Below, one piece after another: positions 1-9,916 of a stretch of DNA of 64,000 nt (its first letter is position 1; every line of letters starts with the position of its first letter). The stretch comes from Pantoea dispersa (GTDB taxonomy: Bacteria; Pseudomonadota; Gammaproteobacteria; Enterobacterales; Enterobacteriaceae), in the NCBI RefSeq assembly GCF_014155765.1, contig NZ_SCKT01000001.1, positions 434,001-498,000 on the forward strand. Direction: 5' to 3'. A program made the translations under genes and the position numbers. The notes under the pieces are model-generated. The model ran no database searches. It saw only the letters and a list, made by a program, of their open reading frames with translations, and was not told the origin of the DNA.

Positions 1-2240
1 TTCACCCGCCGGAAATGAAAACCCAGTCCAGCGGCACGCCGCTCAGCCAGCTCCCGCTGCCTGAACAGTTCATTATTCCGTTGAAACAGCATATCGGCCA
101 CGAAGGCGAAATCTGTGTGGCGCCGGGCGATAAGGTACTGCGCGGCCAGCCGCTGACCTTTGGCAGCGGCCGGATGCTGCCGGTGCACGCGCCCACTTCC
201 GGCACCATTGAAGCCATCGCGCCACACATGACGGCGCACCCTTCCGGCCTGTCCGAGCTGTGCGTTTTCCTGCGCGCCGATGGCGAAGACCGCTGGATGC
301 CGCTCGATCCGCAGCCGGACTATCGCGCGCTGGGTCGGGACGCGGTAGTGAAACGCATCCACGAAGCCGGTATTGCAGGCCTCGGCGGCGCGGGCTTCCC
401 GACCGCCACCAAACTGCGTGGCGGACTGCGCGGCGTCAACACGCTGATCATCAACGCCGCCGAGTGCGAACCTTACATCACGGCGGACGATCGCCTGATG
501 CAGGATTGTGCGGCGGAAGTGCTGGAAGGCTGCCGCATCCTCGCCTGGGTGCTGCAGGCGGAGCGCGTGCTGATTGGCATCGAAGACAATAAACCGGAGG
601 CGATTGCCGCGCTGAAACAGGCGCTGGCCGGTGACCGCGAGCTGCAGCTGCGGGTGATCCCAACCAAGTACCCTTCCGGCGGCGCCAAACAGCTGACCAA
701 AATTCTCACCGGGCGGGAAGTGCCGCACGGCGGACGCTCCACCGACATTGGCGTGCTGATGCAGAACGTCGGCACCGCCTGGGCGGTGAAGCGCGCCATT
801 GTCGATGGCGAACCGATTACGGAGCGCGTGGTGACGCTGACCGGCGAGGCCATTGCCCGGCCGCGTAATGTCTGGGGCCGTCTCGGTACCCCGGTAAGCC
901 ATCTGTTGCAACAGGTCGGTTTCACGCCGGGTGCGCGCCAGATGGTGATCATGGGCGGGCCGCTGATGGGCTTTACCCTGCCGTCCCTCAACGTGCCGGT
1001 GGTGAAGATCACCAACTGTATTCTGGCACCGTCGGCCAGCGAGATGGGGCAACCGCTGGAAGAACAGTCCTGCATCCGTTGCAGCGCCTGCGCTGACGCC
1101 TGCCCGGCAAAACTGCTGCCGCAGCAGCTGTACTGGTACAGCCAGGGTGGCGATCATGACAAAGCGCGCGCCCATCACATTGATGACTGCATTGAGTGCG
1201 GTGCCTGTGCGTATGTCTGTCCCAGCAATATTCCGCTGGTGCAGTATTACCGCCAGGAAAAAGCCGAACTGCGCGCCATCGATCTGGAGGCCAAACGCAC
1301 CGCCGAAGCCAAAGCACGCTTTGAAGCGCGTCAGGCACGCCTTGAGCGGGAAAAACTGGCGCGGGAAGCGCGCCACGAGCAGGCCAAACAGCGGGTTGCG
1401 CGCAGCGATAAAGCCGAGCTGGAAGCGGCAACCGGGCGCGTGAAAGCGCGGCAGGCCAAAACGCCGGAACAGGAAGCGGCAGAACGCGAAGCGCGCCATG
1501 CGCAGGCGCTGGCGCAGCAGGCTGAGAAGCAGGCTGAAACAGAACCGCTAAGCCGCCAGGCCATTGACCCGCGCAAGGCCGCCGTGGAAGCCGCCATTGC
1601 GCGTGCTAAAGCGAAAAAAGTGGCCGCGCCGGCACAGCCAGCCGCTGACACCACGACCGCAGAAAGCGATCCGCGCAAAGCGGCGGTTGAAGCGGCTATT
1701 GCGCGTGCCAAAGCGAAGAAAGCCGCTGCAGCACAGGTGTCGACGGACGCTGAGCCGGTAGCGGAAACGCCAGCGGCTGAGGTCGATCCGCGCAAAGCGG
1801 CGGTCGAAGCCGCTATCGCCCGTGCCAAAGCGAAGAAAGCTGCGGCCGCGCAGACGCCGGCTGATGCTGAGCCGGCAACGGAAACACCGGCGGCTGAGGT
1901 CGATCCGCGCAAAGCGGCGGTTGAAGCGGCGATTGCCCGTGCCAAAGCGAAGAAAGCTGCGGCGGCACAGGTGCCGACGGACGCTGAGCCTGCAGCGGAA
2001 ACGCCAGCGGCTGAGGTCGATCCGCGCAAAGCGGCGGTTGAAGCGGCGATTGCCCGTGCCAAAGCGAAGAAAGCCGCGGCCGCAGCGCAGCAGACAACCG
2101 ACGCGCCCGCCGCATCCCCTGAAGTGGAGGCTGCTGCCTCTCCTGACTCCGCCGACCCACGCAAAGCGGCGATTGCCGCAGCGGTCGCCCGTGCCAAAGC
2201 GCGTAAAGCGCAGCAGCAGCCTTCGACGACTGAGGACTAA
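1..2240 (+). CDS. rsxC: Electron transport complex subunit RsxC/RnfC (5' truncated by window edge)
   Basis: RsxC is the NADH/FMN- and Fe-S-binding cytoplasmic subunit of the membrane Rsx (Rnf) complex, which passes electrons to low-potential acceptors and in enterobacteria keeps SoxR reduced. The frame is open back to the window edge (residues HPPE precede Met at 15), and homologues carry about 20 more N-terminal residues, so the true start lies outside. Two ferredoxin-type motifs are visible, [12 protein letters not shown] and [12 protein letters not shown] (near residues 353-395 counted from Met15). The C-terminal part is a charged, alanine-rich tail with six DPRKAA-type repeats. The stop abuts the rsxD ATG, so the genes are co-transcribed. 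Confidence 0.96.
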   Translation, partial: HPPEMKTQSSGTPLSQLPLPEQFIIPLKQHIGHEGEICVAPGDKVLRGQPLTFGSGRMLPVHAPTSGTIEAIAPHMTAHPSGLSELCVFLRADGEDRWMPLDPQPDYRALGRDAVVKRIHEAGIAGLGGAGFPTATKLRGGLRGVNTLIINAAECEPYITADDRLMQDCAAEVLEGCRILAWVLQAERVLIGIEDNKPEAIAALKQALAGDRELQLRVIPTKYPSGGAKQLTKILTGREVPHGGRSTDIGVLMQNVGTAWAVKRAIVDGEPITERVVTLTGEAIARPRNVWGRLGTPVSHLLQQVGFTPGARQMVIMGGPLMGFTLPSLNVPVVKITNCILAPSASEMGQPLEEQSCIRCSACADACPAKLLPQQLYWYSQGGDHDKARAHHIDDCIECGACAYVCPSNIPLVQYYRQEKAELRAIDLEAKRTAEAKARFEARQARLEREKLAREARHEQAKQRVARSDKAELEAATGRVKARQAKTPEQEAAEREARHAQALAQQAEKQAETEPLSRQAIDPRKAAVEAAIARAKAKKVAAPAQPAADTTTAESDPRKAAVEAAIARAKAKKAAAAQVSTDAEPVAETPAAEVDPRKAAVEAAIARAKAKKAAAAQTPADAEPATETPAAEVDPRKAAVEAAIARAKAKKAAAAQVPTDAEPAAETPAAEVDPRKAAVEAAIARAKAKKAAAAAQQTTDAPAASPEVEAAASPDSADPRKAAIAAAVARAKARKAQQQPSTTED
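1566..2210 (+). repeat. In-frame tandem repeats in the rsxC tail
   Basis: Six copies of a unit beginning DPRKAA(V/I) and containing an AIARAKAKK-like helix start at 1566, 1668, 1785, 1902, 2019 and 2154. The spacings are 102, 117, 117, 117 and 135 bp, and the three 117-bp units are nearly identical in DNA. Repeats of this kind are known in the RsxC tail of other enterobacteria. The sixth copy is the most diverged. Expansion or contraction by slippage would stay in frame, since every spacing is a multiple of three. Confidence 0.9.
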
Positions 2241-3299
2241 ATGGCTTTTCGTATTGCAAGTTCGCCTTATACCCATAACCGCCGCAGCACCGGCAACATC
2301 ATGCTGCTGGTGGTGCTGGCCGCCCTGCCCGGTATGGCGGCACAGTGGTATTTCTTTGGCATCGGCTTCCTGATTCAGGTGCTGCTGGCGGTCGCTACCG
2401 CATGGATCACCGAAGGCGCGATTCTGCGCCTGCGTCACGCGCCGGTAGTGCCGACGCTGGCGGATAACTCTGCCCTGCTGACGGCGCTGCTGCTGGGCAT
2501 CAGCCTGCCGCCGCTGGCGCCGTGGTGGCTGGTGGTGCTCGGTACCGTATTTGCCGTGGTTATCGCCAAGCAACTGTACGGCGGCCTCGGCCAGAACCCG
2601 TTCAATCCGGCCATGGTCGGTTATGTGGTACTGCTGATCTCCTTCCCGGTGCAGATGACCAGCTGGCTGCCGCCGGATGTCCTGCAGGCCATTAAACCTG
2701 GCCTGATGGACTCACTCAGTATGATTTTTACCGGCCACACGCTGGCCGGTGACACCATGCAGCAGTTGCAGCTGGGTGTGGATGGCGTGAGCCAGGCCAC
2801 GCCGCTGGATACCTTTAAAACCGGCCTGCGCGCCGGACACAGCGCCGAACAGCTGCTGGCCCAGCCGATTTACGGCGGCGTACTGGCCGGTCTCGGCTGG
2901 CAGTGGGTCAATCTCGGCTATCTGCTCGGCGGCATGCTGCTGCTGGCGAAGAACGCCATTCGCTGGCATATCCCGTTCAGCTTCCTGCTGTCGCTGGCGC
3001 TGTGCGCCACGCTCGGCTGGCTGTTCGCGCCGCAGTCGCTGAACTCGCCGCTGGTGCATCTGTTCTCCGGGGCGACCATGCTCGGTGCGTTCTTTATTGC
3101 CACCGATCCGGTCACCGCGTCCACCACCAACCGTGGCCGGCTGATTTACGGTGCGCTGATTGGCCTGCTGGTGTGGCTGATTCGCAGCTTCGGTGGCTAT
3201 CCGGATGGCGTCGCCTTCGCGGTGCTGCTCGCCAACATCTGCGTGCCGCTGATTGACTACTACACGCAGCCGCGCGTGTATGGACATCGCAGGGATTGA
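2241..3299 (+). CDS. rsxD: Electron transport complex membrane subunit RsxD/RnfD
   Basis: RsxD is an integral inner-membrane subunit of the Rsx/Rnf complex that carries covalently bound FMN. The 352-residue protein is strongly hydrophobic with many membrane spans. The segment [19 protein letters not shown] near residue 275 holds the SGAT motif whose threonine is the known flavin attachment site in this family. The ATG follows the rsxC stop with no spacer, indicating translational coupling. The stop overlaps the candidate rsxG starts. Confidence 0.96.
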   Translation: MAFRIASSPYTHNRRSTGNIMLLVVLAALPGMAAQWYFFGIGFLIQVLLAVATAWITEGAILRLRHAPVVPTLADNSALLTALLLGISLPPLAPWWLVVLGTVFAVVIAKQLYGGLGQNPFNPAMVGYVVLLISFPVQMTSWLPPDVLQAIKPGLMDSLSMIFTGHTLAGDTMQQLQLGVDGVSQATPLDTFKTGLRAGHSAEQLLAQPIYGGVLAGLGWQWVNLGYLLGGMLLLAKNAIRWHIPFSFLLSLALCATLGWLFAPQSLNSPLVHLFSGATMLGAFFIATDPVTASTTNRGRLIYGALIGLLVWLIRSFGGYPDGVAFAVLLANICVPLIDYYTQPRVYGHRRD

Positions 3300-3301
3300 T
3301 G

Positions 3302-3934
3302 ATGATCGAAACCATTCGTAAAAACGCGTTCACGCTGGGCATGTTTGCCGTGATCACCACCGGCGTGACGGCGGTGGTCAACTATGTCACCAAACCGACG
3401 GTCGATCACCAGACCGCGTTGCAGCAGAAAAACCTGCTCGACCAGGTGGTGCCCACCGATTTGTACGACAACAATATTCAGCAGGAGTGTCTGCTGGTGA
3501 CCGATGCCCGCGCGCTCGGCAACGACAAACCGCATCATCTGTATGTGGCGCGCAAAGGGGATCAACCGGTGGCCGCCGCACTTGAGACCACCGCCCCTGA
3601 CGGCTATTCTGGCGCAATACAGATGCTGGTCGGCGCCGATTTCCACGGCAAAGTGCTGGGCGTACGCGTGATTGAACATCATGAAACGCCGGGTCTGGGT
3701 GATAAAATCGAGCTGCGAATTTCCGACTGGATCAACAGTTTTAACGGCAAAGTGGTGCGCGGTGCCGACGATAAAGCCTTTGCCGTGAAAAAAGATGGTG
3801 GCGAATTTGACCAGTTTACCGGCGCGACCATCACGCCGCGCGCGGTGGTCAACGCCACCAAACGCACGGCGCTGCTGATTGAAACGCTGCCAGCGAAGCT
3901 CGCTTCGCTGCCTGAATGTGGAGATGCACCATGA
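3302..3934 (+). CDS. rsxG: Electron transport complex subunit RsxG/RnfG
   Basis: RsxG is the periplasm-facing, FMN-binding subunit of the Rsx/Rnf complex, anchored by one N-terminal membrane helix (about residues 8-27). The motif [14 protein letters not shown] (about residues 172-185) contains the threonine to which FMN is attached in this family. Possible starts are TTG 3296, ATG 3299 and ATG 3302. I chose 3302 because it gives MIETIRK, aligning with MLKTIRK in E. coli. The 3' end overlaps the rsxE start codon by 4 bp (ATGA). Confidence 0.93.
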   Translation: MIETIRKNAFTLGMFAVITTGVTAVVNYVTKPTVDHQTALQQKNLLDQVVPTDLYDNNIQQECLLVTDARALGNDKPHHLYVARKGDQPVAAALETTAPDGYSGAIQMLVGADFHGKVLGVRVIEHHETPGLGDKIELRISDWINSFNGKVVRGADDKAFAVKKDGGEFDQFTGATITPRAVVNATKRTALLIETLPAKLASLPECGDAP

Positions 3935-4632
3935 GTGAAGCGAAAAATTTACTGATTGGCGGACTGTGGAAGAATAACTCGGCGCTGGTGCAGCTACTGG
4001 GGCTCTGTCCGCTGCTGGCGGTGACCTCAACCGCCACTAACGCGCTGGGCCTTGGACTGGCAACCACGCTGGTACTGACCATCACCAACAGTGCGATTTC
4101 CGCTTCGCGCCGCTGGGTGCCGGGTGAAATTCGTATTCCGATCTACGTGATGATCATCGCCTCGGTGGTGAGCTGCGTGCAGATGCTGATCAACGCCTAT
4201 GCCTATGGCCTGTATCAGTCGCTGGGCATCTTTATCCCGCTGATCGTCACCAACTGCATTGTGGTGGGACGTGCGGAAGCGGTGGCATCGAAAAGCAGCA
4301 TTCCCCTCTCCGCGCTGGATGGCTTTGCCATCGGTATGGGCGCTACCTGCGCCATGGTGACGCTGGGTTCGATTCGTGAACTGATTGGTAACGGCACGCT
4401 GTTCAACGGCGCTGACCAGCTGCTGGGGCCATGGGCTAAAGCGCTGCGCATTGAAGTGGTGCATTTTGATTCACCGATGCTGCTGGCGATGCTGCCGCCG
4501 GGTGCGTTTATCGGCCTCGGTATGCTGCTGGCCGGCAAATACCTGATCGATCAGAAAATGAAGCAGCGCGCCGCACGTCAGCTGGAGGCTGCTGCTGCCG
4601 CGCCGCAGGGCGAAACCGGGAAGGCTGTGTGA
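3931..4632 (+). CDS. rsxE: Electron transport complex membrane subunit RsxE/RnfE
   Basis: RsxE is a polytopic inner-membrane subunit of the Rsx/Rnf complex, related to NqrD and paired with RsxA in the membrane. The 233-residue sequence shows about six hydrophobic helices and the family-typical stretches [20 protein letters not shown] and [20 protein letters not shown]. The ATG at 3931 overlaps the rsxG stop, which decides the start over an in-frame upstream codon. The stop overlaps the GTG of nth, so nth is the promoter-distal gene of this operon, as in E. coli. Confidence 0.95.
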   Translation: MSEAKNLLIGGLWKNNSALVQLLGLCPLLAVTSTATNALGLGLATTLVLTITNSAISASRRWVPGEIRIPIYVMIIASVVSCVQMLINAYAYGLYQSLGIFIPLIVTNCIVVGRAEAVASKSSIPLSALDGFAIGMGATCAMVTLGSIRELIGNGTLFNGADQLLGPWAKALRIEVVHFDSPMLLAMLPPGAFIGLGMLLAGKYLIDQKMKQRAARQLEAAAAAPQGETGKAV

Positions 4633-5261
4633 ATAAGGATAAACGCCTGCAGATCCTCACGCGGCTGCGTGACGCCAATCCCCATCCGACCACCGAACTG
4701 AATTTCAGCTCACCGTTTGAGCTGCTGATCGCTGTGCTGCTGTCGGCACAGGCAACCGATGTCAGCGTCAACAAAGCCACCGCCCGACTCTATCCGGTGG
4801 CCAATACGCCAGCGGCAATGCTGGCGCTCGGCGTGGAAGGCGTTAAAGAGTACATCAAGACCATTGGCCTGTTTAACAGCAAAGCGGAAAACGTCATCAA
4901 AACCTGCCGCATTCTGCTGGAGCAGCACGGCGGTGTGGTGCCGGAAGACCGCGCGGCACTGGAAGCCCTGCCCGGCGTCGGGCGTAAAACCGCCAACGTG
5001 GTGCTCAATACCGCTTTTGGCTGGCCCACCATTGCCGTGGATACCCACATTTTCCGCGTCAGCAATCGCACCCGCTTTGCGCCGGGTAAAAACGTTGAGG
5101 AAGTGGAGCAGAAGCTGCTCAAGGTGGTGCCGGCCGACTTTAAGGTTGACTGCCATCACTGGCTGATTCTGCACGGTCGCTACACCTGCGTGGCGCGTAA
5201 ACCGCGCTGCGGCTCCTGCCTGATTGAAGATTTGTGTGAGTTCACGGAAAAGACCGACTGA
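4629..5261 (+). CDS. nth: Endonuclease III, DNA glycosylase/AP lyase
   Basis: Nth excises oxidised pyrimidines and nicks the resulting abasic site by beta-elimination in base excision repair. The helix-hairpin-helix [12 protein letters not shown] contains the catalytic lysine (Lys120), and VDTHIFR the catalytic aspartate (Asp138). Four C-terminal cysteines in the spacing C-X6-C-X2-C-X5-C bind the 4Fe-4S cluster. The start is GTG, overlapping the rsxE stop (GTGTGA). Length (210 aa) matches the family. Co-transcription with the Rsx genes is inferred from the overlap. Confidence 0.97.
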   Translation: MNKDKRLQILTRLRDANPHPTTELNFSSPFELLIAVLLSAQATDVSVNKATARLYPVANTPAAMLALGVEGVKEYIKTIGLFNSKAENVIKTCRILLEQHGGVVPEDRAALEALPGVGRKTANVVLNTAFGWPTIAVDTHIFRVSNRTRFAPGKNVEEVEQKLLKVVPADFKVDCHHWLILHGRYTCVARKPRCGSCLIEDLCEFTEKTD

Positions 5262-5267
5262 TCGGTA

Positions 5268-5289
5268 ACGGCGCGACGCTGCGCGCCGT
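5268..5289. terminator. Strong GC stem-loop between convergent genes
   Basis: A perfect 8-bp stem (ACGGCGCG / CGCGCCGT) with a 6-nt loop lies just after the nth stop and before the end of the convergent gene. It has no following T-run on either strand, so it may be a weak terminator or only a 3'-end stabiliser. Confidence 0.4.
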
Positions 5290-5306
5290 AGATCGCTTAT
5301 TAACCG

Positions 5307-5993
5307 TTATCGCGCCGCCTGCAGCCACGCTACGACCAGCGGCGACAGCTGGTTTTGTAGCGCGGCGCGTTCAGACTGGAACAGCGTGGCGACAAAGAAC
5401 GGATGATCGGTCAGCTCTACCCCGCGCACATCCCCCTGCAGATCCCATGAGGTAATACGCAGATTGCGCGTGGCCAGCGCCTCGCTGAACTCAGCGTTAA
5501 CGCCAAAGTTGCAGTGATAGCCTTCGTTACTCTGCAGCGCGCCGTAGGCCTGAGCAATACGCGAACCCGGCTCAAACGTGACCTCACCGCGCTGCTCGAC
5601 CAGCGAGCAGGCCAGTGGCGCAATCACCCAACGCGCGTCAGGGTCGGTCTCGGCATGACCAGCATCTTCCCAGCCCAGCACGTTGCGCGCGTACTCCACC
5701 ACCGCATACTGAAAGCCGGCGCACGAGCCTAAAAAGGGTTTACCGCTTTCACGCGCCCAGCGAATGACGTCGAACACGCCGGCATCATTCAGGAAGGGAC
5801 TGCCAGGCACCACCCAGACGGCATCATAGTCGTGCAGACGCGGCAGATCGATTTCCGGCGTCGCGATCCAGTCGGCGGTTACGTTAAGTGAGAGAGAGGT
5901 TGCGGCAAGCTGAACAGCGGGAGGAATAGCCTGGTGCGCGACAGCACTGGCACGGTAATCGCCCACGAGAGCGACACGAACGGACTGCTTCAT
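5307..5993 (-). CDS. CTP-synthase-glutaminase-like class I GATase protein, atypical active site
   Basis: The 228-residue protein resembles the C-terminal glutaminase half of CTP synthase without the synthetase half. I recall this family as 'CTP synthase C-terminal region-related (seleno)protein'. The nucleophile elbow GSCAGFQ (about residues 93-99) keeps the cysteine and is followed by a CTP-synthase-like helix (YAVVEYARNVLG). Near the C terminus HPFFVATLFQSE aligns with the CTP-synthase HP-FVA-FHPE segment, but the catalytic histidine is Gln and the proline Ser. Classical glutaminase activity is therefore doubtful. E. coli has no gene here; the neighbours nth and dtpA are normally adjacent. 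Biological role unknown. Confidence 0.72.
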   Translation of the reverse strand: MKQSVRVALVGDYRASAVAHQAIPPAVQLAATSLSLNVTADWIATPEIDLPRLHDYDAVWVVPGSPFLNDAGVFDVIRWARESGKPFLGSCAGFQYAVVEYARNVLGWEDAGHAETDPDARWVIAPLACSLVEQRGEVTFEPGSRIAQAYGALQSNEGYHCNFGVNAEFSEALATRNLRITSWDLQGDVRGVELTDHPFFVATLFQSERAALQNQLSPLVVAWLQAAR

Positions 5994-6657
5994 GATGAGT
6001 TCCTTGCAGGGAAAAAACGAGGTTACAGCAATTTCTTCAGGCTGTCTAAGGGCTGGCGATCGGCTATCGATCCTCCCCCTACCTGGCGCAACAGGTCACT
6101 GCCGCCGGGGGCGTTGCAGAGCTTATACAATGAAAGCCACGATTAAGTGGTGAAATTGTCGGCAAACGGGAGAGCAGCAATCGTTTTCTTTTTTTACATT
6201 TCTAATTAATTGATAATTTTGTGCGCAGGATCAACAAATTAGCCTGCGGCGAACTGTCAACCGCTTATTGTGCTCAACAATCAGACAATTGCGCTTACTT
6301 CTTCGGAAAAAATCAGGGGAATCATCCAGCTTAATGGGCTGGATAATATTATGTCCTGCCCGGAGCAGGAAAAGCAGTTTATCTCAGGAAAATCCATCAA
6401 CCGATCTGCAACAAGAACAATTATCCTGCTATAATGTCACGCAGTGATATTTAACACTGATTTACAAGTTATTATCCTGGTTATAACCCTGCCTGTAACA
6501 AGTATTTCAGCGTGCAGAAAATGCTTGCCCTGTTGGCCTGATTCAGCCAAATTAGGCGCCGTTTTTCCTTTCTAATAACAATGTTGCGCGGGATTACCCA
6601 GCCCGACGCAGACTTAATTCCTGTTGTAAAACAGGCGATGTATAAACTGAGGTATAC
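5994..6657. other. 664-bp gene-free region upstream of dtpA
   Basis: I found no convincing coding sequence or RNA gene here. The stretch from about 6170 onward is visibly AT-rich compared with the flanking genes. An extended -10 element (TGCTATAAT, 6427-6435) is the best promoter candidate for dtpA and would give a leader of roughly 215 nt. In E. coli dtpA transcription depends on OmpR; I could not identify OmpR sites by eye. Confidence 0.45.
6427..6435 (+). promoter_or_regulatory. Candidate extended -10 promoter for dtpA
   Basis: TGCTATAAT is a perfect TATAAT with an extended-10 TG. There is no good -35 at 17 bp spacing (TGCAAC), which fits an activator- or extended-10-dependent promoter. 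Inference only. Confidence 0.4.
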
Positions 6658-8163
6658 GTGTCAACTGCAAACAAACACACTGATGAGGCGGTAAGCCTTA
6701 ACGCCTTCCGTCAGCCGAAAGCGTTCTATTTGATCTTCTCCATCGAACTGTGGGAGCGTTTTGGCTACTACGGTCTGCAAGCCATCATGGCGGTCTATCT
6801 GGTGAAACAGCTGGGGATGTCCGAAGCGGACTCCATCACCCTGTTCACTTCGTTCAGCGCACTGGTTTACGGCCTGGTTGCCATTGGCGGCTGGCTGGGC
6901 GACAAAGTGCTCGGCACCAAACGCGTGATTATTCTCGGCGTCATTGTGCTGGCGCTGGGCTATGCGATGATTGCCTTCTCCGGTCATGACACCACCATGG
7001 TGTATGTGGGCATGGCGACCATCGCCGTGGGTAGCGGGCTGTTTAAGGCTAACCCTTCTTCACTGCTGTCGACCTGCTACGAGAAAGACGATCCGCGCAT
7101 CGACGGTGCCTTCACCATGTTCTACATGTCGATCAACATCGGTTCGCTGTTCTCCATGATGCTGACTCCGTGGCTGGCGGCCAAATATGGCTGGGGCGCG
7201 GCGTTTTCGCTGTCGGTGGTGGGCCTGGTGATCACCCTGCTGAACTTCCTGTTCTGCCAGCGCCTGGTGAAGAATTACGGCTCCAAACCAGACTTTGCGC
7301 CGCTGCAGGTCGGTAAGCTGCTGATGACCCTTGTCGGCGTGGTTGCGCTGATCGCACTGGCCACCTGGCTGCTGCATCATCAGAGCATTGCCCGCATGAC
7401 GCTGGGCGTGATCGCGATCGGTATCGTGCTGGTGTTTGCCAAAGAAGCCTTTGCGCTGCACGGTGCGGCACGCCGCAAAATGATCGTTGCATTCCTGCTG
7501 ATGGTCGAAGCTATTGTGTTCTTCGTGCTGTACATGCAGATGCCAACCTCGCTGAACTTCTTCGCCATCCGTAACGTTGAGCACGCGATTCTCGGTATTA
7601 CCTTTGAGCCGGAACAGTTCCAGGCGCTCAATCCATTCTGGATCATGGTGGCCAGCCCGATTCTGGCGGCAGTCTATAACAAGCTTGGCGATAAGCTGCC
7701 GATGCCGCACAAGTTTGCCATTGGCATGGTGCTGTGCTCTGCAGCGTTCCTGGTGCTGCCGTTTGGCGCGAAATTCGCGAACCAGGCAGGTATCGTTTCG
7801 GTGAACTGGCTGATTCTGAGCTATGCGCTGCAAAGTATCGGTGAGCTGATGATCTCTGGTCTCGGCCTGGCGATGGTGGCGCAGCTGGTGCCGCAGCGTC
7901 TGATGGGCTTTATTATGGGCTCCTGGTTCCTCACCACCGCTGGCGCCGCGATGATTGCCGGTAAGGTAGCGAACCTGATGGCGGTGCCGGAAAACGTCAC
8001 CGATCCTCACGCCTCACTGGCCGTGTATAGCCAGGTGTTCCAGCAGATTGGTATCGCCACTGGCGTAATCGCCCTGCTGATGCTGATTACCGCCCCGCTG
8101 CTCAACCGCATGACGCAGGATGACGCGCAGGCAGAACTGAAGCGCGCCAGCGCTAACCAGTAA
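6658..8163 (+). CDS. dtpA: Dipeptide/tripeptide:H+ symporter DtpA (TppB)
   Basis: DtpA is a proton-coupled oligopeptide transporter of the POT/PTR2 family in the inner membrane, importing di- and tripeptides. The 501-residue protein has the N-terminal ExxER motif ([11 protein letters not shown], about residues 26-36) needed for proton coupling and multiple membrane helices. It is near-identical to E. coli DtpA along its length. The start is GTG, giving [17 protein letters not shown] like the E. coli N terminus. A strong intrinsic terminator follows 10 bp after the stop, so the gene is monocistronic. Confidence 0.96.
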   Translation: MSTANKHTDEAVSLNAFRQPKAFYLIFSIELWERFGYYGLQAIMAVYLVKQLGMSEADSITLFTSFSALVYGLVAIGGWLGDKVLGTKRVIILGVIVLALGYAMIAFSGHDTTMVYVGMATIAVGSGLFKANPSSLLSTCYEKDDPRIDGAFTMFYMSINIGSLFSMMLTPWLAAKYGWGAAFSLSVVGLVITLLNFLFCQRLVKNYGSKPDFAPLQVGKLLMTLVGVVALIALATWLLHHQSIARMTLGVIAIGIVLVFAKEAFALHGAARRKMIVAFLLMVEAIVFFVLYMQMPTSLNFFAIRNVEHAILGITFEPEQFQALNPFWIMVASPILAAVYNKLGDKLPMPHKFAIGMVLCSAAFLVLPFGAKFANQAGIVSVNWLILSYALQSIGELMISGLGLAMVAQLVPQRLMGFIMGSWFLTTAGAAMIAGKVANLMAVPENVTDPHASLAVYSQVFQQIGIATGVIALLMLITAPLLNRMTQDDAQAELKRASANQ

Positions 8164-8172
8164 TCGTTTCTG

Positions 8173-8197
8173 AGCCGGGCTAAGCCCGGCTTTTTTT
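8173..8197 (+). terminator. Intrinsic terminator of dtpA
   Basis: AGCCGGGC / GCCCGGCT stem with a 3-nt loop is followed by a run of seven T. Confidence 0.88.
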
Positions 8198-8285
8198 ATC
8201 CCCCTTCACAACCCCCGCTTTCCGCTGTAGTTTAAGCAACACGCTTTTTATGCTCGCCTTGCACGGCTGAGATCGGGAATGGCTC

Positions 8286-9194
8286 ATGGACAGATTTGAC
8301 GAGCTGCAGGTGTTTGTTGCGGTGATTCAGCAGGGCAGCCTGGCTGGCGCGGCGCGCGTATTGCAGCGTTCGCCGCCGGTCATTACCCGCACGCTGAATG
8401 CGCTGGAAGCACGTTTTGGCACCACCCTGATTGAACGCACCACGCGCCAGCTGGCTCCAACCGAGAGCGGCTGGCAGCTGTTTGAGCAGGCGCAGCGCTT
8501 GCTTAACGATTACCAGAGCGCGCTCGACAGCGCCCACCACAGCGGACTGCACGGCCTGCTGCGCATCACCGCCCCGGTGATGTGTGGCCGTCGCCACGTG
8601 ATGCCGCTGGTCAATGCCTTTCTGCAACAGCATCCGGAAATGCAAATCGAACTGATTCTTAGCGACAGCTATCAGGACCTGATTGAAAACGGGCTGGATA
8701 TTGCAGTGCGCATTGGCGAGCTGCAGGATTCGTCGATGGTGGCGCGCAACGTCGGCAGCGTACGCTCGATGCTGGTCGCCAGCCCGGACTACCTTCGCCA
8801 TGCCGGAATACCGGCCCATCCGGCTGAGCTCAGCATGCATGCGCTGGTGGCAGGCGTGCGCCATACCCGTGAGTGGCGCTTCGCGCACGACCTGCGTGTG
8901 CGCATCACCCCACGCCTGCGCGTCAATGATATCGCCAGCCAGCTGGATGCATTGCGCAGTGGCCAGGGCATTGGCCGTCTGTTGTCTTATCAGGTGATAG
9001 ATGAACTGCAGGCTGGCACGCTGATCCGCCTGCTGAGCGAGTGGGAGCCGGCACCGCTGCCGGTGCATCTGGTGGCGCAGCGGGTGAAAAACATGGCGCC
9101 CAAGGTACGCTGTTTCTGGGATTTCGCGCTCACGGCGCTACCGCCGCGACTGCAGGCGGCCGCTGAATTTCCCGCGCCCGCCCGCAATTCCTGA
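8286..9194 (+). CDS. LysR-family transcriptional regulator
   Basis: This 302-residue protein has the LysR N-terminal winged helix-turn-helix (about residues 1-60, FVAVIQQGSLAGAARVLQRS then ITRTLNALEARFG) and a periplasmic-binding-like effector domain (LRITAPVMCGRRHVMPLVNAFL onward) of the AaeR/CrgA-like subgroup. E. coli has no gene between dtpA and gstA, so it is an accessory insertion. It lies 70 bp upstream of gstA on the same strand; regulation of gstA or of itself is possible but not shown. Effector unknown. Confidence 0.85.
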   Translation: MDRFDELQVFVAVIQQGSLAGAARVLQRSPPVITRTLNALEARFGTTLIERTTRQLAPTESGWQLFEQAQRLLNDYQSALDSAHHSGLHGLLRITAPVMCGRRHVMPLVNAFLQQHPEMQIELILSDSYQDLIENGLDIAVRIGELQDSSMVARNVGSVRSMLVASPDYLRHAGIPAHPAELSMHALVAGVRHTREWRFAHDLRVRITPRLRVNDIASQLDALRSGQGIGRLLSYQVIDELQAGTLIRLLSEWEPAPLPVHLVAQRVKNMAPKVRCFWDFALTALPPRLQAAAEFPAPARNS

Positions 9195-9267
9195 TCGCTG
9201 TCACTGGTAAAAATTTCTGGCAGTTTTATGCTGCTGTCATCACAACAACTCATCAGGAGAGGCCATG

Positions 9268-9873
9268 ATGAAACTCTATTGTAAGCCCGGTGCCTGTTCG
9301 CTCTCGCCGCATATCGTTGCGCGCGAATGCGGGCTGGATTTTACGCAGGTCAATGTCGATCTGCAGAAGAAAGTCACCGAGCGCGGAGAAGATTACTGGC
9401 AGATAAACCCCAAAGGACAGGTTCCCGCGCTGCAGTTTGATGACGGCAGCATACTGACGGAAGGCGTGGCGATTGTGCAGTATCTGGCGGATCTCAAGCC
9501 GGATCGCAACCTGCTGGCACCGACCGGCAGCCTGACGCGCTATCACACGCTGGAGTGGCTGAGCTACATCAGCAGCGAATTGCACAAAACCTTTTCCCCG
9601 CTGTTCCGTCCGGATACGCCGGAAGAGTACAAAGCCATAGTGCGTGCACAGCTGGAGCAGAAATTTCAGCGCGTTAACGACGCGCTGCAGGATAAACAGT
9701 GGCTGATGGGGTTACGCTTTACCGTCGCCGATGTCTATCTGTTTGTGGTTACACGCTGGGCAAAAGCCATCAAACTGAATCTGGAAGGTTTGAGCGCGCT
9801 GGAGGCATGGTTTGCGCGGGTGGCCGCGCGGCCGGCGGTTCAGGCCGCACTGAAGGCTGAAGGTCTGGTCTGA
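9268..9873 (+). CDS. gstA: Glutathione S-transferase GstA
   Basis: A bacterial beta-class glutathione transferase of 201 residues. The N-terminal thioredoxin-like domain includes [11 protein letters not shown] with the beta-class cysteine at position 10, and the cis-proline region GQVPAL. The helical C-terminal domain contains [12 protein letters not shown], with His106 of the family. Tandem ATGs occur at 9265 and 9268. I chose 9268 because it puts the AGGAG 8 nt upstream and matches E. coli GstA residue 1. It is separated from pdxY by a GC-rich inverted repeat. Likely role: glutathione conjugation or peroxide detoxification in the cytosol. Confidence 0.92.
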   Translation: MKLYCKPGACSLSPHIVARECGLDFTQVNVDLQKKVTERGEDYWQINPKGQVPALQFDDGSILTEGVAIVQYLADLKPDRNLLAPTGSLTRYHTLEWLSYISSELHKTFSPLFRPDTPEEYKAIVRAQLEQKFQRVNDALQDKQWLMGLRFTVADVYLFVVTRWAKAIKLNLEGLSALEAWFARVAARPAVQAALKAEGLV

Positions 9874-9877
9874 CGCC

Positions 9878-9903
9878 ACAGGCCGGCGTGCTGGCCGGCC
9901 TGT
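9878..9903. terminator. Hairpin between convergent gstA and pdxY
   Basis: A perfect 10-bp stem (ACAGGCCGGC / GCCGGCCTGT) with a 6-nt loop lies between the two stops. The following bases are TAATTAG rather than a T-run, so termination may be only partial. Confidence 0.55.
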
Positions 9904-9916
9904 TAATTAGCAGCGA

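Noticed and set aside
1331-2573. Long minus-strand open frames across the rsxC repeats
   Set aside because: They arise from the repetitive alanine/lysine codons of the RsxC tail read in reverse and give low-complexity Ala/Ser or Arg-rich products.
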